DNA of 64,000 bases from Chitinophagaceae bacterium (GCA_017853575.1 JAFMJI010000002.1:62001-126000); one strand, 5' to 3'. Positions 27,529 to 36,644 are shown, numbered from the stretch's first letter. Notes: generated by a model from the sequence alone, not told the origin. Program-made: numbers and translations.

Positions 27529-30025
27529 ATCTGAAGCTTCCGAAAATTCCAAATCGTTTATATAGTTCCGTGGGCAATGGCCTGGGCAGTACTCGCCAAG
27601 TAAAATCAATTCTAAAGAACCTGAAAATATTATCAACACCCGTTCCCACTTCCATAAAGGTTTTATTGTCCAAGGTTGTAAAATTGGAAAAATTTTTCAG
27701 ATTGAGTTCTTTGTTCTCCTGGCTCAAACCGCCCCAGAGCATTTTTGCATTCCAAAATTGACGGAGTTTTAATTTCTTATTATGGGGGAAAAACCTGAAC
27801 AGTCCGCTTCCTATTACATGTTCAACATTCAATCCTGCATATTTATCAAATAAGTATTCGAATCTGTTCATTGTATTGAATGCATACTTGTTATAATAAT
27901 AGATTTCATTTCCAGGGGCCATTGAAAGCAGCATGTAAGGCAGCGTTCCAAATATTTTTCCGGCGTATGCATTGTAATAAAAATTACCTGCAGGAGGAAT
28001 TTTTAAGTAGTCGCTGATGCTGAAACTAATTTTTGAGTAGGAATAATTGCTGCTTAAAACTCCTTTAAGTCCTTTTGTGTATTGCAACTCAGTTACTGGA
28101 TAATCGCTTCCCAAACTTCTTCTGAAAAAATCATCCTGTAAAAATTTTTCCAAGTAGGCAAAACGAAGCTTGAGATTTATTTGAAAGTCATTGAAGTTCC
28201 CAGCCTGCAGATTTCCTACCATGTCCTTTGCAGTTGGTAGATTTTGAATGGGCGTATATTTTTTATTCCAAACATTTGCGGTAAAAGAAAGTCCACTTTT
28301 CCACTCTTTGAAATATTCAATTTTTGTTTGTTTGATCTTGATGAGTTTTAATGGTACCTGGGATTTTCGGAAGATCATGGCAAAAAGATTATCATAACCA
28401 ATCTCATCATAATACGTTTGACCATAATCCATATCATTTTTAAAAATAAACCTGATACTGCTTCTTGGATTTTTGCCAATCATATACAATACTTCGGCTT
28501 TCCCTTTTATTTTCTGATCTTTTGTTCCATATGCGAGATAACTCCCTAAGTAAATTTTTTTATTGAAGTGGTAATTGGTTCCCAAGTCAAACCTCATTCT
28601 GAAGCCTTCATACTGATTAGAACTGATCCAATTCATCCAGGGACCTATTTCATAATTCCCAAGATATCTGTATCCAGTACCTATGAAGTACATCCATTCC
28701 CTGTAATTAACATATTCAGGCATTTTCAGGATACTGTCTGCCATCTTGTAGAAATTGGATTCATTCTTATTTAATGCCTGATGACGGTTTACCAACCAAA
28801 AACTATCCGATTTGAGTCCGGCTCCTTCTTTGATATCGATGATCTCACGTCTGTTGTCTTCCAGAATATCATCATTGAATGCTGATGGTATCGTATCGCT
28901 GTTTAAGACAACATTTTTATAATAGGTTGTTTTTTTGCCAATTAAACTGAGGTTCTTTTTGCTGGTTAAATTAATGTTTGCCACAAACTTGTCTTTGGAC
29001 AAGAACCAGATGCTATCATTGATCAATTGATACTCTTGGACAAGACTCAGTTTGTCGACAAAATTGATATTGGAGCCAGGTGAAACAAGCAAATTCATTT
29101 TCTGAACAGCAAAGCTTGAGTCTGCGATCCAGGCATCACCCTGAAAAGTGTTTTCTCCTCCTCTTTTTGGAGAAAATACCAAATGAAAATATCTTTTTCC
29201 AGCGATGAATTGGGTATCTGGCACTTTGTAATGGTAGTAAGTATCTCCATCATCACTGATGGGGCTTACATACTGTTTTTCAAAGACGGGTATGAAATTC
29301 TTGTATACATTGATATTTTGATACATGCCACCAGTAAACCTAGAAAAACTTTCATTATTGAAGCCGATCGTTTTACTTGCTTTGATAATTTCTCTTGATT
29401 TATATGGATTTGTTTGTTTGTAGTAATCAGAGATGGTTTCAATCAAATAAATGGGTAAAATCGGATTTTCTTCTGAAGTAGAATCAACGCTGTTGAGAAT
29501 GAACTTGAATGGTTTTGGTGGGAGAATACCTTTTTGCATTTTCTCAACATTCACATTGTTGAGATCAATTTCTAGTTTATTGTACAACTCATAACTGAAA
29601 CTGGTGAACCTGCTTCGGTCATTAATTGGTTTGTTTTTAACGATTTTTCTCCATAGAATCAGTCCTCTACCAATCTTACTCTTTACCACCACTTCCTTCA
29701 CAATTTTTTTTCTCTCCATTTTGATGACCAAGTCAATTTCAGAAAGGCTGGTATCGAGGTGTAAATAATTGTCTTCAAATCCTGCATAGCTGATCAATAA
29801 AGTATCTGAGGGCCATTTTTCAAGTATAAACCGAAAATTACCTGCAGAGTCACTCAACTTAGCAAAGTTGGTTCTATAAAATTGAACGGATGCGAAAGGA
29901 ACCGGCTCTTCCGAGTGCATGTCAAAAATTTTGGCGCGCAAAATCTTGACCTGTGCAAAATCTTGTTTAAAGATGATGAAGGTTAGCAATAAAAGTAGGA
30001 TGCGTTTGCTGGCAGTCCATTTCAT
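27518..30025 (-). CDS. DUF5686 outer-membrane protein with carboxypeptidase-regulatory-like domain
   Basis: An 835-residue secreted protein. The signal peptide ends KQDFAQ near residue 25, and a CarboxypepD_reg-like beta domain covers residues about 26-105 (VPFASVQFYRT, LSDSAGNFRF, DTLLISYAGF). The long DUF5686 region follows, rich in alternating beta strands with aromatic ends, and the protein ends SFRFTF, as outer-membrane barrels do. No TonB-dependent plug is evident. The family is common in Bacteroidota and its function is unknown. It starts 1 nt after carB and may share its transcript. It overlaps the convergent aminotransferase by 11 nt. Confidence 0.8.
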   Translation of the reverse strand: MKWTASKRILLLLLTFIIFKQDFAQVKILRAKIFDMHSEEPVPFASVQFYRTNFAKLSDSAGNFRFILEKWPSDTLLISYAGFEDNYLHLDTSLSEIDLVIKMERKKIVKEVVVKSKIGRGLILWRKIVKNKPINDRSRFTSFSYELYNKLEIDLNNVNVEKMQKGILPPKPFKFILNSVDSTSEENPILPIYLIETISDYYKQTNPYKSREIIKASKTIGFNNESFSRFTGGMYQNINVYKNFIPVFEKQYVSPISDDGDTYYHYKVPDTQFIAGKRYFHLVFSPKRGGENTFQGDAWIADSSFAVQKMNLLVSPGSNINFVDKLSLVQEYQLINDSIWFLSKDKFVANINLTSKKNLSLIGKKTTYYKNVVLNSDTIPSAFNDDILEDNRREIIDIKEGAGLKSDSFWLVNRHQALNKNESNFYKMADSILKMPEYVNYREWMYFIGTGYRYLGNYEIGPWMNWISSNQYEGFRMRFDLGTNYHFNKKIYLGSYLAYGTKDQKIKGKAEVLYMIGKNPRSSIRFIFKNDMDYGQTYYDEIGYDNLFAMIFRKSQVPLKLIKIKQTKIEYFKEWKSGLSFTANVWNKKYTPIQNLPTAKDMVGNLQAGNFNDFQINLKLRFAYLEKFLQDDFFRRSLGSDYPVTELQYTKGLKGVLSSNYSYSKISFSISDYLKIPPAGNFYYNAYAGKIFGTLPYMLLSMAPGNEIYYYNKYAFNTMNRFEYLFDKYAGLNVEHVIGSGLFRFFPHNKKLKLRQFWNAKMLWGGLSQENKELNLKNFSNFTTLDNKTFMEVGTGVDNIFRFFRIDFTWRVLPRPLPTELYKRFGIFGSFRFTF

Positions 30026-30026
30026 A

Positions 30027-32849
30027 TTACTTGCTGAGATGCATACTTCTTTCTTTGTACAAAGTTCTGAAATATGGGTCTTGTAAGTCCTTTACAAAGC
30101 GGATCGCTTCCCCTGTTGATTTCATTTCAGGTCCAAGCTCTTTGTTAACTCCTGGGAATTTTTCAAAACTGAATACTGGTTCTTTGATGGCAAATCCATT
30201 TAGTTTTTTCTCAAATTTGAAATCAGTCAGCTTATGTGTTCCCATCATTACTTTGGTGGCGATATTCAAATAAGGAATTTGATATGCTTTGGCAATGAAA
30301 GGTGTTGTTCTGGAGGCACGTGGATTCGCTTCAATTACATATACTTTTCCAGCTTTGATTGCAAATTGAATATTGATCAGTCCAAGAATATCCAATGCCC
30401 TTGCAATTCTTTCTGCGTATGACTCCATGGTACTTACTTCCATCGGACTCAAATTGAATGCAGGCAATACCGCATTGCTGTCTCCGCTGTGAATTCCAGC
30501 TGGCTCAATATGTTCCATTACTCCCATTACATGGAAGTTTTCTCCATCGAAGATGGCATCAATCTCAGCTTCCTGACACCTGTCAAGAAAATGATCAATA
30601 AGAATTTTATTTCCAGGAATATGTTTCAATAAACTTACTACGGCAGATTCAACCTCCTCATCATTGATGACAATTCTCATTCTTTGTCCACCTAATACAT
30701 ATGACGGCCTCACCAACACTGGGTAACCTACTTTATTTGCTACTTCCACTGCTTCATCTACTGTAAATGCAGTTCCATATTCAGGATAGGGAATTTCAAG
30801 GTTTTTCAACATGTCACTGAACCTTCCTCTGTCCTCCGCAATATCCATATTGTCATAAGAGGTACCAATGATTTTGATTCCCTTCTTGTGTAATTTTTCT
30901 GCAAGCTTCAACGCAGTTTGACCGCCCAATTGAACAATTACTCCTTCAGGTTTTTCATATTCAATTAACTCCCAAAGGTGTTCCCAAAATACAGGTTCGA
31001 AATACAATTTGTCTGCAATGTCGAAATCTGTTGAAACGGTTTCAGGATTGCAGTTCACCATAATGGCTTCATAACCACATTCCTTGATAGCCAACAAACC
31101 ATGTACACAGCAATAATCAAATTCAATTCCCTGTCCAATTCTGTTTGGTCCAGATCCAAGCACAATAATTTTCTTTTTATCGCTGACCTTGCTTTCATTG
31201 GTTCCCTCGTTTTCAAAGCTGCTGTAGAAATAAGGTGTTTTTGCTTCAAATTCAGCAGAGCAAGTGTCTACCATTTTATATACTCTCTTGATACCTGCTG
31301 CCTTCCTCTTTTCATACAGATCTTCTTCTGTGCCATCCTGCATGATCTTGCAAATTTGTTCGTCGCTGAAACCATGATGCTTTGCTTTCTTTATCAATGC
31401 GATTGGCAATGAGTCGAATTTATATTTTGCAATTTCTTTTTCTACATCGACAATTTTTTGGATTTCATAAATAAACCATGGATCAATTCGTGTTGCCTGA
31501 CAAATGGTTTTTACACTGATGCCCATCATCAGTGCATCCTTTATTCGAAATATTCTGTCCCATTTGGGTGTTTTCAAATATTCAATGATCTCGTCAGCAT
31601 GCATCATGCTTTTACCGTAATAACCCAACCCAACTGCATTGTTTTCGAGACTCTGACATGCCTTCTGTATTGCTTCAGTGAAACTTCTACCAATCGACAT
31701 CACTTCACCAACAGATTTCATTTGCAGACCCAATGTGTCATTCGCACCTTTGAATTTGTCAAAATTCCATCTTGGAACTTTTACAATTACATAATCGAGT
31801 GCAGGTTCAAAATATGCAGAGGTTGTTTTTGTGATTTGGTTTTTAAGTTCATCAAGTGTAAAGCCAAGCGCAAGTTTTGCAGCAATTTTTGCAATAGGAT
31901 ATCCAGTTGCTTTAGATGCAAGTGCTGAAGATCGGCTTACCCTGGGGTTGATTTCAATCGCGATGATTTCTTCTGTTTCTGGGTTTAATGCAAATTGAAC
32001 GTTACATCCTCCAGCAAAATTGCCAAGATTGCGCATCATGCTGATGGCCGTATTTCTCATCAGCTGAAATGCGGTATCACTTAAAGTCATTGCAGGTGCA
32101 ACCGTGATGGAATCACCTGTGTGCACACCCATTGGATCGAAATTCTCTACTGTACATATAATCGCCACATTGTCTTTTGAATCTCTCAGCAATTCCAATT
32201 CAAATTCCTTCCATCCCAGTACTGCTTTTTCAACCAATACTTCATGAATGGGGGATGCATTCAATCCTCTGTTCAATGCTTCATCTAAAAATTCTTTGCT
32301 GTGTACAAATCCACCTCCTGTACCTCCAAGTGTAAAAGAAGGTCTGATTACCAGTGGAAATCCAATTTCCTGTGCAAACTCTTTTCCTTCCAAAAATGAA
32401 TTGGCGGTTTTTGCTGTTGCCACAGGAATATTCATTTCAATCATCCATTGACGGAACAACTCTCTGTCTTCCGCCTTATCAATTGCCTTGATGTCAACAC
32501 CAATGAGCCTAACATTGTATTTCTCCCATATTCCTAATTCCTCTGCTTCTTTGGCCAAATTCAATGCAGTTTGTCCACCCATGGTTGGCAAGACTGCATC
32601 AATTTGATTCTCCTTTAGAATCTGTTCAATGCTTTCAACCGTGAGCGGTAAAAGATAAACCCTGTCCGCCATCATGGGGTCGGTCATAATGGTTGCAGGA
32701 TTCGAATTGATCAAAATCACTTTCACACCTTCCTCTCGAATACTTCTTGCTGCTTGTGAACCCGAATAATCAAACTCACAGGCTTGTCCAATTACAATCG
32801 GACCAGAACCGATGATGAGCACTGAGCGGATGGAAGTATCTTTTGGCAT
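30027..32849 (-). CDS. carB: Carbamoyl-phosphate synthase large subunit, lacking the allosteric domain
   Basis: A 940-residue CarB that makes carbamoyl phosphate from bicarbonate, ammonia (from CarA) and two ATP for arginine and pyrimidine synthesis. Two homologous halves each carry a biotin-carboxylase-like N fold (GSGPIVIGQACEFDYSG; GSGPNRIGQGIEFDYC) and an ATP-grasp (RPSFTLGGTGGG; RPSYVLGGQRM). The protein ends about 130 residues earlier than enterobacterial CarB (1073 residues), so the C-terminal MGS-like domain that binds UMP and ornithine is missing. carA is not in the window. The leader has an unusual hairpin described separately. Confidence 0.96.
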   Translation of the reverse strand: MPKDTSIRSVLIIGSGPIVIGQACEFDYSGSQAARSIREEGVKVILINSNPATIMTDPMMADRVYLLPLTVESIEQILKENQIDAVLPTMGGQTALNLAKEAEELGIWEKYNVRLIGVDIKAIDKAEDRELFRQWMIEMNIPVATAKTANSFLEGKEFAQEIGFPLVIRPSFTLGGTGGGFVHSKEFLDEALNRGLNASPIHEVLVEKAVLGWKEFELELLRDSKDNVAIICTVENFDPMGVHTGDSITVAPAMTLSDTAFQLMRNTAISMMRNLGNFAGGCNVQFALNPETEEIIAIEINPRVSRSSALASKATGYPIAKIAAKLALGFTLDELKNQITKTTSAYFEPALDYVIVKVPRWNFDKFKGANDTLGLQMKSVGEVMSIGRSFTEAIQKACQSLENNAVGLGYYGKSMMHADEIIEYLKTPKWDRIFRIKDALMMGISVKTICQATRIDPWFIYEIQKIVDVEKEIAKYKFDSLPIALIKKAKHHGFSDEQICKIMQDGTEEDLYEKRKAAGIKRVYKMVDTCSAEFEAKTPYFYSSFENEGTNESKVSDKKKIIVLGSGPNRIGQGIEFDYCCVHGLLAIKECGYEAIMVNCNPETVSTDFDIADKLYFEPVFWEHLWELIEYEKPEGVIVQLGGQTALKLAEKLHKKGIKIIGTSYDNMDIAEDRGRFSDMLKNLEIPYPEYGTAFTVDEAVEVANKVGYPVLVRPSYVLGGQRMRIVINDEEVESAVVSLLKHIPGNKILIDHFLDRCQEAEIDAIFDGENFHVMGVMEHIEPAGIHSGDSNAVLPAFNLSPMEVSTMESYAERIARALDILGLINIQFAIKAGKVYVIEANPRASRTTPFIAKAYQIPYLNIATKVMMGTHKLTDFKFEKKLNGFAIKEPVFSFEKFPGVNKELGPEMKSTGEAIRFVKDLQDPYFRTLYKERSMHLSK

Positions 32850-32870
32850 GTTTTAGGATTGAAGGGACAC

Positions 32871-32896
32871 AAAAAAACCGGGTATTACCCGGGGGG
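32871..32896 (-). promoter_or_regulatory. 5'-terminal hairpin with U-run in the carB leader
   Basis: On the minus strand CCGGGT-AAT-ACCCGG (32892-32878) forms a 6-bp GC-rich stem, followed at once by seven T (32877-32871) and then the carB ATG 21 nt later. The run of six C (32896-32891) between the -7 element and the hairpin places the predicted transcript start within or next to the stem. It has the form of an intrinsic terminator or attenuator; its regulatory role is inferred. Confidence 0.6.
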
Positions 32897-32904
32897 CAAA
32901 GGTA
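32897..32904 (-). promoter_or_regulatory. Predicted sigma-A -7 element (TACCTTTG) of carB
   Basis: Exact TAnnTTTG match on the minus strand, 47 nt before the carB ATG and directly before the C-run and hairpin. Confidence 0.55.
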
Positions 32905-33234
32905 CAATTTGACAGAGATTTCCGATGGGAAAAATTCTGAAATGAACAGCCAGTAACACTAATGTTGAAATGTGGTGGGTAATTAAGCTTGATTGTGAAA
33001 GGCGGCGATTTCATAATCTTCCATCAACCCATGCTGGGATTGATGCGGGAACATAATGGCATCATGTTCTGACCCTGAGTTCTTTTTCTTTTGAAATCCA
33101 ACTCTGCCCAAGAGGGAGGAGAAAGCCATTGATATATGTGTAAATAAACGTCTCATCTACATACTATAGACAATCAATGGGTAAAAAAAGTTGTATGACA
33201 CCCCATATTTATTTTTTTGGCACCCTTCATATGG
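32905..33234. other. Intergenic interval between carB and the M23 peptidase gene
   Basis: The only gene-free stretch above 300 bases (32850-33246 including promoters). Besides the carB promoter/hairpin at its left end and the -7 element of the peptidase gene at its right end, it holds one short minus-strand frame, 32983-33156, annotated separately. No tRNA, repeat or second hairpin with a U-run is seen. Confidence 0.6.
32983..33156 (-). CDS. Possible small protein of 57 residues
   Basis: ATG 33156 to TAA 32983 encodes 57 residues, beginning MRRLFTHISMAF and ending MEDYEIAAFHNQA. The composition is unremarkable: a basic N-terminal half (QKKKNSGSE), then a His/Gln-rich middle and an acidic end. 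I do not recognise a family. It lies between the carB promoter and the divergent peptidase promoter on the carB strand, with no TAnnTTTG element upstream. It may be a real small gene or a chance frame; no homology test was possible. Confidence 0.3.
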   Translation of the reverse strand: MRRLFTHISMAFSSLLGRVGFQKKKNSGSEHDAIMFPHQSQHGLMEDYEIAAFHNQA

Positions 33235-33242
33235 TAGTTTTG
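33235..33242 (+). promoter_or_regulatory. Predicted sigma-A -7 element (TAGTTTTG) of the M23 peptidase gene
   Basis: Exact TAnnTTTG match ending 4 nt before ATG 33247. A TTTG at 33216-33219 could be a closely spaced -33 element. The predicted start point coincides with the ATG. Confidence 0.5.
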
Positions 33243-33246
33243 CAAC

Positions 33247-34914
33247 ATGTTCAAATACCTTATAGCAGTATTTATCATGTGTTCTTGGCTACATTCCCAG
33301 GAACAGAACCGACCATTCGATTATCCACTTGCTGTTAAACCCTTGCTGAATGCAAATTTTGGAGAAATGAGACCAAATCATTTTCATATGGGGTTGGATT
33401 TGAATACCGGTGCCAGAGAAAATCTACCCATTTTTGCCCCCGCAGACGGATACCTCTCCAGAATAAAAATCGAATCAGGTGGATTTGGCCGGGCACTTTA
33501 TTTCAACCATAGCAACGGTACAACCACCGTTTATGCTCATATGAACAGTTTTCTGCCAGCTGTAGAACAATTTTTAGAGCAGCAGCAATACGAACAGGAA
33601 ACCTGGAAAATCGATTTACAGGTACCTGTCGGAAAATTCACGGTTAAAAAAGGGCAATTAATAGGGTACAGCGGAAATACTGGAGCATCTGAAGGTCCAC
33701 ATGTTCATTTTGAAGTGAGAAATATAAAAACTGAAAACAGTCTCAATCCTCTCCGAAATGGAATATCTATGGAAGACAACGTAGCGCCGGAAGTGTTAAA
33801 ACTTGCTGTGTATGACTATGACAAAAGTATATATGAACAAACCCCTGTTATAATACCCTTAATCAAAAAAGGATTAAGTTATGTTGCTGTAAAAAAAATT
33901 GAAGTTCCATTTGAGAAAGTTGTCATAGGAATAATTGCCATTGATCGAATGAGTGGAAGTTCAAATCCCAATGGTATCTATAAAGCCATTCTTAAAAAAG
34001 ACAAACTCCCAATTGCGGGATTTGAACTGGATAACATTTCATACGATTTTACCAGGAATCAAAATGGTCATATTGATTACCCATTGCGTTTCAAGGGTGG
34101 GCCATATGTTCAAATGCTTCATTGCCCTAAATTTTTTCAACTGAGCATTTATCCTGCATCATTTAATAAGCCATACATAGTTAACAGCAATAACTTTCAA
34201 GAATATCAGATAGATGTTTCCGATGCACATGATAACATATCAAAAGTTACATTTGATATTCGAAAGATTGGAACAACAGAACAAAGAAAATTTTCAGGCC
34301 AGGCAATGATGATCAATAAGAAAAATGTATTCGAATCATCTAATATTACATTTGAATTTTCACCTGATGCGTTTTATGATTCATTTCATATGGATGTTGT
34401 TTCTACTCCTTCAACACAAGTCTTTCAAAAGTCCAATCTTTATCAAGTTCAGCCATTCTCTGTTCCTGTAAACAGTTCTTTTCAGGTAGCCATCAAATCA
34501 TCTGTGGGAAAAATCGATACCACAAGGATGGTCATAAAAAAATCTATCAAAGGGAAGGATGAAATTAAAAAAGCCATCTACGGGAAAAATGGGTTTACTG
34601 CATCTTTTAAAGAATTGGGATCATTTCAATTGTTGGAGGATCTTGAACCACCAAGTATCTCCATCAATATTTCCAATGGCGCTCAGGTAAAGGGTGGCGA
34701 TCAGCTTGTTTGCAATGTTTCAGACAATTTTAAATCAATTCGATCTTTTGAAGCCAGGGTAGATGGCAAATGGCTCATGTTTAAGCCAAGAGGAAATTCA
34801 TACAGTTACCGCATTGATGAACATTTTCCGCTAGGTGAACATTTTCTCACAGTAATTGTTTTTGATGAAGCAGGTAATCGAAACAATTTGAAAATTCAAG
34901 TAAAAAGAAACTAA
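33247..34914 (+). CDS. M23 (LytM-type) peptidase-domain secreted protein
   Basis: A 555-residue exported protein with a short signal peptide ending SWLHSQ near residue 18. The M23 domain comes first (about 40-165): zinc ligands HxxxD as His47-Asp51 (HMGLD), and HxH in GPHVHFEV near 153, with the GYSGNTG turn between. This predicts endopeptidase activity on peptidoglycan cross-links in the periplasm. The remaining 390 residues are beta-rich, with a possible Ig-like domain at the end (DNFKSIRSFEARVDGKW); their role is unknown. A peroxiredoxin follows after 3 nt, so the two are probably co-transcribed. Confidence 0.88.
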   Translation: MFKYLIAVFIMCSWLHSQEQNRPFDYPLAVKPLLNANFGEMRPNHFHMGLDLNTGARENLPIFAPADGYLSRIKIESGGFGRALYFNHSNGTTTVYAHMNSFLPAVEQFLEQQQYEQETWKIDLQVPVGKFTVKKGQLIGYSGNTGASEGPHVHFEVRNIKTENSLNPLRNGISMEDNVAPEVLKLAVYDYDKSIYEQTPVIIPLIKKGLSYVAVKKIEVPFEKVVIGIIAIDRMSGSSNPNGIYKAILKKDKLPIAGFELDNISYDFTRNQNGHIDYPLRFKGGPYVQMLHCPKFFQLSIYPASFNKPYIVNSNNFQEYQIDVSDAHDNISKVTFDIRKIGTTEQRKFSGQAMMINKKNVFESSNITFEFSPDAFYDSFHMDVVSTPSTQVFQKSNLYQVQPFSVPVNSSFQVAIKSSVGKIDTTRMVIKKSIKGKDEIKKAIYGKNGFTASFKELGSFQLLEDLEPPSISINISNGAQVKGGDQLVCNVSDNFKSIRSFEARVDGKWLMFKPRGNSYSYRIDEHFPLGEHFLTVIVFDEAGNRNNLKIQVKRN

Positions 34915-34917
34915 ACC

Positions 34918-35379
34918 ATGGCATTGCAAGAAGGCAAAAAAGCTCCATCATTTACTGCAAAGGATCAGGATGGCGAAAGCATTAAGTTGTCAGACTTCAA
35001 AGGGAAAAAATTGGCACTTTATTTTTATCCAAAGGATGATACAAGTACATGTACTGTTCAGGCTTGTAACATTCGAGATGGATTCAAGATGCTTGCCAAA
35101 AAAGGCATTGAAGTAATTGGGGTGAGTCCTGATGATGAAAAATCACATACAAAATTCATTGCCAAACATAAATTACCATTTCGCATTATAGCGGATACTG
35201 GAAAAAAGTTGGTTGAAAAATATGGTGTTTGGGGTGAGAAGCAACTTTATGGAAACAAATATATGGGAGTGTTTCGCACTACTTTTTTAATTGATGAAAA
35301 CGGAGTAATTGTCAAGATTATTTCCAAACCTAAAGTGAAAGAACATTCCAAAGAAATTGCTGCAGGTTTTGGATTATAG
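34918..35379 (+). CDS. bcp: Thioredoxin-dependent thiol peroxidase (BCP/PrxQ)
   Basis: A 153-residue peroxiredoxin of the BCP/PrxQ type, which reduces hydroperoxides using thioredoxin. The peroxidatic Cys45 lies in PKDDTSTCT and the resolving Cys50 five residues later (VQACNIRD), the same pair spacing as in E. coli BCP. The usual TPGC is TSTC here. FRTTFLIDENG near the C-terminus is typical. It lies 3 nt after the M23 peptidase gene and overlaps the convergent birA stop by 6 nt. Confidence 0.95.
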   Translation: MALQEGKKAPSFTAKDQDGESIKLSDFKGKKLALYFYPKDDTSTCTVQACNIRDGFKMLAKKGIEVIGVSPDDEKSHTKFIAKHKLPFRIIADTGKKLVEKYGVWGEKQLYGNKYMGVFRTTFLIDENGVIVKIISKPKVKEHSKEIAAGFGL

Positions 35380-36108
35380 AAGCCATTCTATTTCTCCGTG
35401 TCTGATAGTTTCTGTTGTACTGTGTTGAATTTCAAGTTCCCCTTGCATATTGCTTTGCAAAACCGTTGCTTCAAAGACGATTTGATTTCTTCTGAATTTT
35501 ACAACCTGACCTTTTTTAAATAAACGCTTGTTGAATTCAAAAACAGTATTTGGAGTGGAATTTTTTTCCATCTCCTTGAATCTGTTTTCCAAATGGCTGC
35601 AAAGTTCTTGGGCCAATGCTATTGAATCGAAATGTTTTCCGGTTATTTGTTTCAGGGATACAGCTTTATGATGGTATGCATCAAAAGTCACTTGGTTGAT
35701 ATTGATCCCAATTCCTATTACAGACCATTTCCATTTTCCTTTACCAATGATGTTTTCTATTAATATACCCCCTGCCTTTCTGTCACGCCAGTAGAGGTCA
35801 TTCGGCCATTTGATGCATGTTTCTTCGCCTGCATATGCTGAAAAGAAATCATGACATCCCAAAATTACAGCTGCTGAAACAGGGAATTGATCCATTGGAG
35901 AGAACTGCTCAGCGTCCATTATAACTGTTAACATGATATTTTCTCCCTTGACACTTTCCCAAATTCGGCCTCTCTGTCCTTTTCCATTTGTTTGCTCCAG
36001 GGCAAAAATGGCCGTTCCTGATGTAGCCTTGCCATCCCGAATAAGCTGCATGGCATGATTATTGGTACTATCTATTGAAGACAATATGATGAAGGGTTTT
36101 CCTATCAT
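35374..36108 (-). CDS. birA: Biotin--[acetyl-CoA carboxylase] ligase
   Basis: A 244-residue biotin protein ligase that adenylates biotin and attaches it to the carboxylase carrier lysine. Motifs are SIDSTNNHA (near 12), GKGQRGRIWES (biotinoyl-AMP loop, near 43-53), KWPNDLYWRDRKAGGILIE (near 99-117) and GIGINI. A small C-terminal SH3-like domain follows. The N-terminal DNA-binding domain of E. coli BirA is absent, so it is a catalytic-only (class I) enzyme and not a repressor. Divergent from rsfS. Confidence 0.94.
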   Translation of the reverse strand: MIGKPFIILSSIDSTNNHAMQLIRDGKATSGTAIFALEQTNGKGQRGRIWESVKGENIMLTVIMDAEQFSPMDQFPVSAAVILGCHDFFSAYAGEETCIKWPNDLYWRDRKAGGILIENIIGKGKWKWSVIGIGININQVTFDAYHHKAVSLKQITGKHFDSIALAQELCSHLENRFKEMEKNSTPNTVFEFNKRLFKKGQVVKFRRNQIVFEATVLQSNMQGELEIQHSTTETIRHGEIEWLL

Positions 36109-36140
36109 TTTGTTGGCATCATAAGGAGTGAAATAATCCT

Positions 36141-36148
36141 TAATTTTG
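36141..36148 (+). promoter_or_regulatory. Predicted sigma-A -7 element (TAATTTTG) of rsfS-ftsH-lutC
   Basis: Exact TAnnTTTG match, 35 nt before the inferred TTG start of rsfS. Confidence 0.5.
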
Positions 36149-36183
36149 GCAAGTTACTCAACGAAAACTTAAAAAAACAACGT

Positions 36184-36639
36184 TTGGCATCAAGATCAGC
36201 AGAAACCGTATCTCCGAAGAAAATATCCAGGTTAACAAAGAACAGCAAAATTCTGAAAGTCATCACATCTGCCATACAGGATAGAAAAGGTGAACACATC
36301 GTGTTGTTGGATTTAAGAAAAATCTCCGAAGCGGTTTCAGACTTTTTCATTGTATGTGAGGCAAGTTCAACCGTTCAGGTGAGAGCGATTGCTGACTGGG
36401 TGGAAATGAAAGTAAAAAAAGAATTGGGTGAATTACCATATAGGCATGAAGGACAGCAAGCCAGTCAATGGATCTTGGTCGATTATGTAAACGTGGTGGT
36501 TCATGTTTTTTTAAGTGAAACGAGAAAATTTTATAAGCTAGAAGATATGTGGAATGATGGCGTAGAAATAGAATTAGAAGAGCCAACGCCCATGCCACAA
36601 CCTCCTGCATTTAAATCAATCAAGAAAAAGAACAAGTAA
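36184..36639 (+). CDS. rsfS: Ribosome silencing factor RsfS, TTG start
   Basis: A 151-residue RsfS/Iojap protein, which binds ribosomal protein L14 and blocks 30S-50S joining when nutrients are low. The core is KVITSAIQDRKGEHIVLLDLR (split: KVITSAIQDRKG / EHIVLLDLR), SDFFIVCEA, RHEGQQASQWILVDY and VHVFLSETRKFYKLEDMW. The start is inferred as TTG 36184: the reading frame has no ATG or GTG upstream before the promoter, and the next Met would remove most of the domain. The proline-rich and basic tail (about 125-151) is dispensable in other species. ftsH starts 5 nt downstream. Confidence 0.9.
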   Translation: MASRSAETVSPKKISRLTKNSKILKVITSAIQDRKGEHIVLLDLRKISEAVSDFFIVCEASSTVQVRAIADWVEMKVKKELGELPYRHEGQQASQWILVDYVNVVVHVFLSETRKFYKLEDMWNDGVEIELEEPTPMPQPPAFKSIKKKNK

Positions 36640-36644
36640 GCATC

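Noticed and set aside
31458-31928. 156-codon frame antisense to carB
   Set aside because: Cys/Phe-rich shadow inside a conserved enzyme; no promoter or homology sign.
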